Origin: Dehalococcoidales bacterium
GTDB lineage: Bacteria > Chloroflexota > Dehalococcoidia > Dehalococcoidales > RBG-16-60-22
Direction of reading: 5' to 3'
Assembly: GCA_030603605.1 (NCBI GenBank)
Contig: JAUVXN010000066.1
Location: forward strand, 1 to 7,006
Length of the DNA stretch: 7,006 nucleotides
A model generated the notes under the pieces. The model was not told where the DNA came from and did no database searches. It saw nothing but the letters and a program-made list of their open reading frames with translations. Shown piece by piece: positions 1 through 5,203 of this stretch; within the stretch, counting starts at the first letter, position 1, and every line of letters starts with the position of its first letter. Both the position numbers and the translations under genes were made by a program.

Positions 1-1
1 G

Positions 2-74
2 TGGAGATAGGGGGATTCGAACCCCCGACCTCTGCGATGCGAACGCAGCGCTCTCCCAGCTGAGCTATATCCCC
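2..74 (-). tRNA. tRNA-Ala (anticodon CGC)
   Basis: The minus strand folds into a complete cloverleaf. The acceptor stem is GGGGATA with TATCTCC (one G-T wobble), the D arm is GCTC/GAGC, the anticodon stem is CTGCG/CGCAG, and the T arm is GGGGG-TTCGAAT-CCCCC. The seven-base anticodon loop TTCGCAT places CGC at positions 34-36, which reads the alanine codon GCG. The discriminator base is A at position 2. Position 1 supplies a C, which could begin an encoded CCA, but the window ends there. The gene lies 25 bp after the greA stop codon on the same strand. Confidence 0.97.
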
Positions 75-88
75 ACAGCTGCTCTCGA

Positions 89-97
89 ATTATAGCA
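89..97 (-). promoter_or_regulatory. Extended -10 promoter for tRNA-Ala
   Basis: On the minus strand the sequence TGCTATAAT (97 to 89) is a consensus extended -10 element, with TGn followed directly by TATAAT. Transcription would start near position 82, giving a leader of about 8 nt before the tRNA 5' end at 74. No convincing -35 box lies 16-18 bp upstream, as is common with extended -10 promoters. The element sits just past and partly against the greA stop codon at 100-102. Confidence 0.55.
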
Positions 98-99
98 TA

Positions 100-909
100 C
101 TAGCGCTCGATTCGCTTGATCTGGTAGCGCAGCTTACCCACCGGCACTGTTACCTCCACTACCTCTCCCTCACCCCGACCAATGAGTGTCTTACCTATGG
201 GTGAAGCACTGGAAATTTTACTCTGGGTCGGGTTTACCTCCCTGGGGTTGACTATTATATAGCGGAGCTCTTCACCAGAAGCCAGGTCACACAGAACGAG
301 GCTATCACCAATACTTACCTTGACGGTGGACTCCTGTTCCCCGTTAATAATAGTCGCTGCCTTCAGAGTCTCTTCCAATTCCCTGATTCGCCCCTCCAGG
401 TGCCCGCGCTGTTCTCTGGCGGCGGCTAGAGGTGCGTTCTCGCGGAAGTCCTTGTCTGCCGCCGCTCTGCGCATTTCCTCAATGAGTTGAGGACGCTTAT
501 TCTTAAGAGCAGCCAGCTCGGCTTCCAGTTCAGCATATCCCTGTCGAGTTAAGGGGACAGTCTCCGGCAAACCCTGACTGGCTGGAGATTGCAATCCGGC
601 TTTTACCTTCTTGGTCTTAAGGTGGGTGGCTAGATTCGTCTTACTCCACCCCTCCTTCTTGGCATAAGCCAGGAAAGCTCGTATTAGCTCAAGCTTTTTG
701 GTGTAGTCGGTGTCTGATAGTGATAGCCGCTCCGCGTAGTTAGCTACTTCAGGAGCGGTAAGCCCGGCAAGAGGTCGCTCCCAGCCGTACCAGCGGACAA
801 ACTTATATACCTCCGGCTGGTTTGTCTCCCTTTCTCCGGGTGATAATGTAGCTAGAAAACGACTGGCTGCCTCGCCCAGGCTTAGATTCTGACTGCTGCT
901 ATTAACCAT
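100..909 (-). CDS. greA: GreA-family transcript cleavage/elongation factor with integrase-like N-terminal domain
   Basis: A cytoplasmic factor expected to enter the RNA polymerase secondary channel and stimulate cleavage of backtracked transcripts. Residues about 118-183 form the GreA antiparallel coiled coil. Its tip keeps the two acidic residues known from GreA in the context KDFREN (D154, E157). Residues about 196-268 are the FKBP-like C-terminal domain, including SPIGKTLIGR near 236-245. Typical GreA is about 160 residues, while this protein has 269. The extra N-terminus (about 8-95) is helical and resembles the SAM-like core-binding domain of tyrosine recombinases; the catalytic integrase domain is absent. 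The ATG start is preceded by GGGGAAAG at good spacing. The gene lies 69 bp after the oxidoreductase on the same strand. The GreA assignment is firm; the N-terminal one rests on pattern resemblance. A divergent Gre paralogue is the main alternative to true GreA. Confidence 0.9.
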   Translation of the reverse strand: MVNSSSQNLSLGEAASRFLATLSPGERETNQPEVYKFVRWYGWERPLAGLTAPEVANYAERLSLSDTDYTKKLELIRAFLAYAKKEGWSKTNLATHLKTKKVKAGLQSPASQGLPETVPLTRQGYAELEAELAALKNKRPQLIEEMRRAAADKDFRENAPLAAAREQRGHLEGRIRELEETLKAATIINGEQESTVKVSIGDSLVLCDLASGEELRYIIVNPREVNPTQSKISSASPIGKTLIGRGEGEVVEVTVPVGKLRYQIKRIER

Positions 910-978
910 AAAATACTTTCCCCAAACATATTGCTCTGTCTAGCTCTACTTAATTCTAAGTATTAACTATATATTGGA

Positions 979-2154
979 TCAATCTTTACCAGCTTTGGCA
1001 GGAGGCTTCATCACTCCTGCAACCTTGGATACCACTGTGTATCCTATCACTTTCAGTATTGCCCTGCTGTGCCAATCAAAAGACAGGTCTTTGGCTTTAA
1101 GTAAGGCTTCATCAATGCCATTGGCTTTTACTATGTCAAATATCCGGTCAATCTGCCTATCACTCAGGCGCTCAAACAATTTTCGAGCCCAGTAGCCTAT
1201 CTTCAACTCCCGCCCCAGTCTCCGCCTCCACCCCTGCTCATATCTGGCCAGACTTTTAGCCGACAGGTCATCATGTTGTAGCGCCTGGTGCAAAGTTTTA
1301 GCGGCTATGTCAGCGCACAGCAGGCCATAGTAGATGCCACCGCCGGTAGTCGGCTTTACCTGCCCCGCCGCATCCCCTACCACTATCAGTCGCTCACCGT
1401 AGGTTCTGCCTAGCGGTTTCAGGGGAATCCCCCCGTAGCTCAGCTTGGCTTCAGACGAAACTATTTTCCCCTGAGCCAGAAGGGAAGTCATCAACTTTTT
1501 CAAGTAAAGTCCGGGGCTATGGCGTGACAGTAATCCTGCCCGAGCCGTTCGTGATGAGGTTGGCACCAGCCAGCCAAAAAAGCCTGGGGCTATCTCCCGA
1601 CCGAAATAAACCTCTACCTCGTCTATTCCCGGAGTTTCCACCTCAGCCTGAGCACCGTTAACAAAATCGTCAACCCTACCCAGCCCCTCAGTCAGTCTTG
1701 AGCCAAAGCCAGTGGCAATAACTACCGCTCTTGCCTCAAAGTTTAACGGTACTTGCTGGTGAGATGCCTTAATCTTAGCTCTATCTTCCTCAACCTCTAT
1801 ATCTTTGACCAGGCTATCTAATATGTATTCTGCCCCGTTATCCTGAGCCCGACTAGCCATAGATGCATCGAAAGCCGTACGGTCTAGAATGCAGGCCTGG
1901 GTTTCTTCCCGCCGCAACCGGAGCAAGTTCCCTGAGGGCGAAAATAATCTGGCGCTGTTTGCCTCTCTCAAAATAACATTATCATCAATGGCAAAAGAGT
2001 TAACGCATTCCTGACCAATAATGCCGGTACAGCAGACCTGTTCTCCTATCTTCTGCTTCCGCTCCAGCACCACCACCGCATACCCCATACCGGCCAGCCG
2101 GTAAGCCACATGGCTTCCTATTGGTCCGCCACCAATAACTACCACGTCGTACAA
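979..2154 (-). CDS. Geranylgeranyl reductase family FAD-dependent oxidoreductase
   Basis: A flavoprotein of the geranylgeranyl-reductase/digeranylgeranylglycerophospholipid-reductase family, which reduces isoprenoid double bonds. The N-terminal Rossmann motif GGGPIG (residues 8-13) is followed by acidic E31 at the end of the second strand. CCTG lies at 41-44, where the family usually has a cysteine-glycine motif. GWLVP is at 194-198. The second FAD motif GDAAG is at 260-264, followed by PTTGGGIYYG at 268-277, which is highly characteristic. The length of 391 residues is normal. The start is TTG: it lies 2 nt after the upstream stop codon, is preceded by AAAGGGGAAAG, and opens directly into the MYDVVVIGGG strand. 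The substrate cannot be read from sequence; a quinone side chain or a prenyl lipid is plausible. It appears co-transcribed with the upstream DUF1616-like gene. Confidence 0.9.
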   Translation of the reverse strand: MYDVVVIGGGPIGSHVAYRLAGMGYAVVVLERKQKIGEQVCCTGIIGQECVNSFAIDDNVILREANSARLFSPSGNLLRLRREETQACILDRTAFDASMASRAQDNGAEYILDSLVKDIEVEEDRAKIKASHQQVPLNFEARAVVIATGFGSRLTEGLGRVDDFVNGAQAEVETPGIDEVEVYFGREIAPGFFGWLVPTSSRTARAGLLSRHSPGLYLKKLMTSLLAQGKIVSSEAKLSYGGIPLKPLGRTYGERLIVVGDAAGQVKPTTGGGIYYGLLCADIAAKTLHQALQHDDLSAKSLARYEQGWRRRLGRELKIGYWARKLFERLSDRQIDRIFDIVKANGIDEALLKAKDLSFDWHSRAILKVIGYTVVSKVAGVMKPPAKAGKD

Positions 2155-2156
2155 TT

Positions 2157-2492
2157 TTAGTCTTTCCCCTTTACAAACCTCTTGAGGTAATAGAACGCCA
2201 CAGGTATAATAGTAATAACTATAATAATCAGTAGGGAGTTAAGACCAGTAATTCTGACTCCAATCAATACATTCAGAACGAGAATGCTAAGTGTTACCAC
2301 GGCGATGGACAGACCGAAGGAAAGGGCAATCCTTTCTATGATATTTATCTGCTTGAAGAAGACGAGAGTCCAGGCGAAGCCGGGCAAAAAGAAGACAAGT
2401 ATAAAGCCCAGAATCGCCCTGATGGCAGGCAATTTCTCAAGGAAAGGGAGGGCAAACTCGAATATCTGTTTAATCGGGGATAACCAATCCAT
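2157..2492 (-). CDS. Small DUF1616-like membrane protein
   Basis: A 111-residue integral membrane protein with an N-terminal amphipathic segment and three hydrophobic spans at about 23-46, 54-78 and 84-104, ending in a lysine-rich tail (KRFVKGKD). The motifs FFLPGFAW (34-41) and IERIALSFGLSIAVV (52-66) resemble the start of DUF1616 proteins, a family seen mainly in archaea and some Chloroflexota. Longer members carry additional domains that are absent here, so this is a short form. The ATG start has a GGAAGGA ribosome site about 9 nt upstream. The stop codon lies 2 nt before the oxidoreductase start, so translation is probably coupled. The function is unknown. The neighbouring glycosyltransferase-like membrane protein and isoprenoid reductase hint at an envelope-lipid role, which is inference only. 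Confidence 0.75.
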   Translation of the reverse strand: MDWLSPIKQIFEFALPFLEKLPAIRAILGFILVFFLPGFAWTLVFFKQINIIERIALSFGLSIAVVTLSILVLNVLIGVRITGLNSLLIIIVITIIPVAFYYLKRFVKGKD

Positions 2493-2534
2493 ACCTTATA
2501 TTCCTTCCCCATTAATATTTAACTGGTCTAGCAG

Positions 2535-3998
2535 ATGAATTCGCATAATTCTCATAAAATACCAAAATCGGCTTATCTGATGTTGCCGATAATGGCACTG
2601 GCATTTTATATTGCCTTTATTCCGCACCAAGGCTATCCCTACCCGGTGCATATTGACGAATGGGTCCATCTGGCTTTATCCAAGGCAATGCTACAATCAG
2701 GTAGCACCACTATCGTTGAACCCTTTTCCGGAGGAGCACCCCGGGGTCTCAGTTCTAATCTGGAGGCGGGCTTCCACCTATTCTGGGCCATATTTCACCA
2801 GATTAGCGGTATCTCCTGGCTAACTATCTTCAGATACTTCCCGAGCGTTATTTTCGTAATCACAGTGCTATCAGTTTATGTCCTGGGTCAGAGGCAGGGA
2901 TACGGCTGGGAAGCTGCCCTCTTTACCTGCCTGATAACAACCACGGTAGGAATTATGGGTCCCGCCTTTCTGGTTCCGGTGGCTCTGGGGCTACTTTTTA
3001 TATCCCTGGCTCTCTTCGTCGCCTTTAATTTCAGAAGCGGGTGGAGCTATCTTGTGCTCTTTATCTTCACCTCCTTTTTACTTTCCATCCATGCTCCATC
3101 AGCAATTGGTGTGGTTATTGTTCTTGTTCCTTACATACTACTTAATCTGAAAGGTAACTTCAAGCACAGCCTGGGTATAACACTAGCTGTAGTTATCCCC
3201 TTTTTGGCACCCTTCCCTTGGATATTTAGTATGTTACTGCCTACGGCGAAGAGCCTGCTTACCCCGCAACCGCTTCCGGAATACATCGACTTCCCGCGGA
3301 TTATAAAAACCTATGGTTACTTTCCTATCGCGCTTTGTCTCCTCGGCACCTTCCTGCTGGCGATAAGAGGTGGGAAGAAAGACTACAGCCTAATATTAGG
3401 TTTACTGGCTTTACTGGTGATGGTGGTCACTTTCTTTACCTTCCACTACGGGTTACACATAATGTATACGCGGGGATTAATGTACATGATGTTGATGGTG
3501 AGCATCATTGCCGGGGCTGGGCTAGCGGGGGTAAAGAACCTCAGTTTGCCGGCAGAGCTCACCGCTCTACTAAGGGTGCCTCCTATCATTACGCAGAATG
3601 TAGGCAAGTTCTTGTGCCTGGTTCTCATCGGTGTAACGCTGGCTGTAGGCATTCCGGACCGTCAGGATACTGTCTATTACCACATGATTGATGATAAAGA
3701 CTACGAAGCATTTGTCTGGATTGAGGAAAATGTAGATAAAGATTATAAGAAAGCAATCCTCGACCCGTGGAAAGCTACCGCCTTTAGTGCCATCACTGGG
3801 AAGAATATCTATACCCGGATACATGCCTTTCCCAAGCCCAGTGATGAGGAAGCTGGCAAATTTCTGGCTGGTGGCTGCAGCGATACTGCCTTCTTGAGGG
3901 AAAAAGGGATTTCTATCATTTATACCCGTGGCGAATGCCGGAATCCTGACCTGACAGAGGTGAGGGAGAATATCTACCTGCTGAAGAAAGGGGAATAG
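2535..3998 (+). CDS. Polytopic membrane protein, GT-C glycosyltransferase-like
   Basis: A 487-residue protein with about nine to eleven hydrophobic spans between residues 13 and 372 and a soluble C-terminal domain (about 375-487). After the first span, the external loop carries HIDEW (39-43). An acidic DE pair in this position is typical of GT-C enzymes, which transfer sugars from polyprenyl-phosphate carriers outside the membrane. YTRGLMY (311-317) in a late loop is also reminiscent of them. The family assignment rests on architecture and the DE motif, not on close recognition; a membrane protein of unknown function is the alternative. The ATG at 2535 lacks a clear Shine-Dalgarno. An in-frame ATG at 2580 (residue 16) is no better supported. 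The gene is divergent from the DUF1616-like gene, 42 bp away, and is followed by tRNA-Pro on the same strand. Confidence 0.75.
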   Translation: MNSHNSHKIPKSAYLMLPIMALAFYIAFIPHQGYPYPVHIDEWVHLALSKAMLQSGSTTIVEPFSGGAPRGLSSNLEAGFHLFWAIFHQISGISWLTIFRYFPSVIFVITVLSVYVLGQRQGYGWEAALFTCLITTTVGIMGPAFLVPVALGLLFISLALFVAFNFRSGWSYLVLFIFTSFLLSIHAPSAIGVVIVLVPYILLNLKGNFKHSLGITLAVVIPFLAPFPWIFSMLLPTAKSLLTPQPLPEYIDFPRIIKTYGYFPIALCLLGTFLLAIRGGKKDYSLILGLLALLVMVVTFFTFHYGLHIMYTRGLMYMMLMVSIIAGAGLAGVKNLSLPAELTALLRVPPIITQNVGKFLCLVLIGVTLAVGIPDRQDTVYYHMIDDKDYEAFVWIEENVDKDYKKAILDPWKATAFSAITGKNIYTRIHAFPKPSDEEAGKFLAGGCSDTAFLREKGISIIYTRGECRNPDLTEVRENIYLLKKGE

Positions 3999-4023
3999 GC
4001 CGAGACAGCTTCAGTCCTCCTGA

Positions 4024-4052
4024 TTGCTCTCAAAAATGAATTGTGATAGTAT
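4024..4052 (+). promoter_or_regulatory. Possible promoter of tRNA-Pro
   Basis: TTGCTC at 4024-4029 and TAGTAT at 4047-4052 are separated by 17 bp and would give a start near 4060, about 16 nt before the tRNA. Both hexamers match consensus only partly (three and four of six), so the call is tentative. Confidence 0.35.
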
Positions 4053-4075
4053 ATTTGAAAAAGCCTGGAGCAAAT

Positions 4076-4152
4076 CGGGGTGTAGCGCAGTCTGGTAGCG
4101 CACCTGAATGGGGTTCAGGTGGTCGCCGGTTCGAATCCGGCCACCCCGACCA
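4076..4152 (+). tRNA. tRNA-Pro (anticodon GGG), CCA encoded
   Basis: A full cloverleaf: acceptor CGGGGTG/CACCCCG, D stem GCGC/GCGC, anticodon stem CCTGA/TCAGG with loop ATGGGGT (GGG at 34-36), and T arm GCCGG-TTCGAAT-CCGGC. The discriminator A is at 4149 and CCA is encoded at 4150-4152. The first base C of the acceptor pairs with the last G, the C1-G72 pair typical of bacterial tRNA-Pro. It reads CCC and CCU. The reverse strand over this gene gives a spurious reading frame that should not be annotated. Confidence 0.97.
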
Positions 4153-4209
4153 TACGAACAAAAGTTATTGGTCAGAGCACCTGAATCGGTAAAAATCGGG
4201 CGGGTCCGC

Positions 4210-4243
4210 AAAAAAATGAAAAATGGTTTTATCAATAAGACCA
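4210..4243 (-). terminator. Possible weak intrinsic terminator, minus strand
   Basis: Read on the minus strand, TGGTcTTAT-TG-ATAAaACCA (4243 to 4224) forms an imperfect hairpin with one mismatch. It is followed by a T-rich tract (T5, C, A, then T7) complementary to the A runs at 4210-4223. The stem is AT-rich and weak, so termination efficiency is doubtful. Its position fits the end of the minus-strand unit carrying the DctQ-like gene and would shield tRNA-Pro from antisense transcription. Confidence 0.35.
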
Positions 4244-4267
4244 GGTGCACCACCGGGGGGACTTCCC

Positions 4268-4300
4268 TCAAGGCATAACCACTTCTTCTAGTACCTTCAT
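4268..4300 (-). other. Very short reading frame with strong Shine-Dalgarno (leader peptide or gene remnant)
   Basis: AAAGGAGG (4312 to 4305) is a near-perfect ribosome site 4 nt before ATG at 4300. The frame reads MKVLEEVVMP and then stops with TGA. Its ATG overlaps the TGA of an upstream frame (4297-4299) as ATGA, the arrangement of translationally coupled genes. It may be the surviving start of a gene lost downstream of the DctQ-like gene, a leader peptide, or chance. Confidence 0.2.
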
Positions 4301-4399
4301 AGGCCCTCCTTTATATTTAATGAAATTCGGTGGCTACACAATTGCCCATACCACAAAACAAATTTCTTAGCCTTCTCCTCCAACTCCTCGTACAGCTTA

Positions 4400-4810
4400 T
4401 TACTGCGCTGACGGCATATCTCTCGCCTCTTTGACGCTTGGGGCAGTCGGTGGCTGCTTGAACTGGGTTTTAGTAACCATATCGCGAAGATTGGCGATAA
4501 CTTTAGCAAAGATTATTAGCCAGAGCAAACCTATTCCCGTGACAAAAAATGCCTGTGGTATCCAGAGAGGGGTACGTAGAACTGTGATTGAACGGGAGCC
4601 GATCTCAAATGACTCTCTACACAAATTCCATATCTGGGGCATCATTACGCTAACCCAAGCGAGAAACACAATAAGTTTTAGCTGGCTCAGCACGTTTCGA
4701 GGTCCTGGAGGAAAGCGATTAAACAGCAACACCATCTTAATATGTCTGTTCAGTTTGAATGTGTAGCCTGCGGCCAGAAAGAGGATCGCTGCCATCATAT
4801 AGCCAGACAA
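4400..4810 (-). CDS. TRAP transporter small permease (DctQ-like), N-terminally truncated, probable remnant
   Basis: A membrane protein resembling the small permease of tripartite ATP-independent periplasmic transporters, which pairs with the large permease DctM and a binding protein to import carboxylates. Three hydrophobic spans are visible (residues about 2-18, 44-62, 82-106). AGYTFKLNRHIKM (14-26) matches the family's region after the second helix, and GSRSITVLRTPLWIPQ (71-86) its segment before the last. DctQ normally has four helices in 160-200 residues. Here the first is missing. Family-like sequence extends upstream of the TTG at 4810 (reading VFIDEL) until an in-frame TAA at 4829-4831. 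No start codon is well placed: AAGGAG at 4828-4833 is 14-17 nt from the TTG and well positioned only for an out-of-frame ATG. No DctM or DctP gene is adjacent. Probably a decayed gene, though a consensus promoter lies upstream. Confidence 0.6.
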   Translation of the reverse strand: MSGYMMAAILFLAAGYTFKLNRHIKMVLLFNRFPPGPRNVLSQLKLIVFLAWVSVMMPQIWNLCRESFEIGSRSITVLRTPLWIPQAFFVTGIGLLWLIIFAKVIANLRDMVTKTQFKQPPTAPSVKEARDMPSAQ

Positions 4811-4833
4811 CTCATCGATAAAAACTCCTTAAT

Positions 4834-4926
4834 TTAGATTTTGGTCGGGTAAAATTGCTCTACTATTTCATTTCTCACTTCCTGCGGTTGTTTTAATAAG
4901 TCAACAAGCTCCCTTATCTCCATCAT
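4834..4926 (-). CDS. Possible small protein (30 codons) upstream of the DctQ-like gene
   Basis: A short minus-strand frame begins with two consecutive ATG codons (MMEIRELVDLL...) and ends ...EQFYPTKI, then TAA. It is hydrophilic, helix-prone and charged, with no membrane segment. AAGGA lies 5 nt before the second ATG, which would give 29 residues. It starts about 50 nt downstream of a consensus promoter. Its stop overlaps the region of the AAGGAG site that precedes the DctQ-like sequence, an operon-like arrangement. I do not recognise a family. It could be a real small protein, a leader peptide, or a fragment of a decayed gene. Confidence 0.35.
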   Translation of the reverse strand: MMEIRELVDLLKQPQEVRNEIVEQFYPTKI

Positions 4927-4980
4927 CTTCCTTAACTCATCGTTTTTTATTTTTAAGGTTGTGTCACATCGACTGACTTA

Positions 4981-5008
4981 ATTATAGTCCTATTTGTATG
5001 ATTGTCAA
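4981..5008 (-). promoter_or_regulatory. Consensus sigma-70-type promoter, minus strand
   Basis: On the minus strand TTGACA (5008 to 5003) and TATAAT (4986 to 4981) both match consensus exactly and are separated by 16 bp. Transcription would start near 4974 and run into the 30-codon frame at 4926 and then the DctQ-like gene. No operator-like inverted repeat is obvious across it. The base composition around it is AT-rich. Confidence 0.7.
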
Positions 5009-5203
5009 AAACCTATTGCGTGAGCAAGAATAGATTCATTTGGCCACAAGAATTGGCATCTCGATAGTTGGAGGAGGTAACAAACCGTCATTTTGTGCAA
5101 TCAATTGGAAGATACGGGAAACCGGCGGCTAGTTTTGCCCCCGTATCAGTTGCGGCAATTTAAGCATACTCACAGCCCTATCCTCTCTGTGCTGATAAGA
5201 CAG
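5009..5203. other. Intergenic region downstream of the UxaA-type operon
   Basis: No supported gene lies here. It contains an 8-bp perfect inverted repeat (5111-5147), a weaker 5-bp inverted repeat CACAG/CTGTG (5171-5191), and an isolated plus-strand GGAGGAGGT (5070-5078) with no convincing start codon at proper spacing. No clear terminator with a T tract was found after the minus-strand stop at 5204. Confidence 0.5.
5111..5147. repeat. Inverted repeat / hairpin
   Basis: GATACGGG (5111-5118) is perfectly complementary to CCCGTATC (5140-5147). Inside it, GGC (5124-5126) can pair with GCC (5137-5139), leaving a five-base bulge and a ten-base loop. It lies about 57 bp beyond the stop of the minus-strand lyase large-subunit gene. 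No T tract follows on either strand, so it is not a standard intrinsic terminator. It may stabilise the transcript 3' end or be a protein-binding site. Confidence 0.5.

Larger units (their letters stand above)
4153..4399. other. Gene-poor spacer between tRNA-Pro and the DctQ-like gene
   Basis: No complete gene of normal size is visible here. On the minus strand it holds a short coding-like stretch directly after the DctQ-like stop, a very short reading frame behind a strong ribosome site (4268-4300), and an AT-rich terminator-like hairpin (4210-4243). On the plus strand nothing beyond a 10-base echo of the tRNA-Pro anticodon arm at 4177-4186 was found. Confidence 0.5.

Noticed and set aside
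4198..4210. GCGG/CCGC hairpin considered as a terminator of tRNA-Pro.
   Set aside because: The loop would be only two bases and it is followed by A rather than T on the plus strand.
4011..4271. An 86-codon minus-strand frame spanning tRNA-Pro, containing [14 protein letters not shown].
   Set aside because: This is the translation of the reverse strand of tRNA-Pro, a well-known spurious protein in databases; the tRNA explains the sequence.
4431..4766. A 111-codon plus-strand frame opposite the DctQ-like gene.
   Set aside because: The minus strand carries the recognisable transmembrane family; the plus frame has no motif or start signal.
5068..5163. A 31-codon plus-strand frame reading LEEVTNRHF... 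through the inverted repeat.
   Set aside because: The GGAGGAGG motif lies inside its own first codons, no start codon is suitably placed, and no family is recognised.
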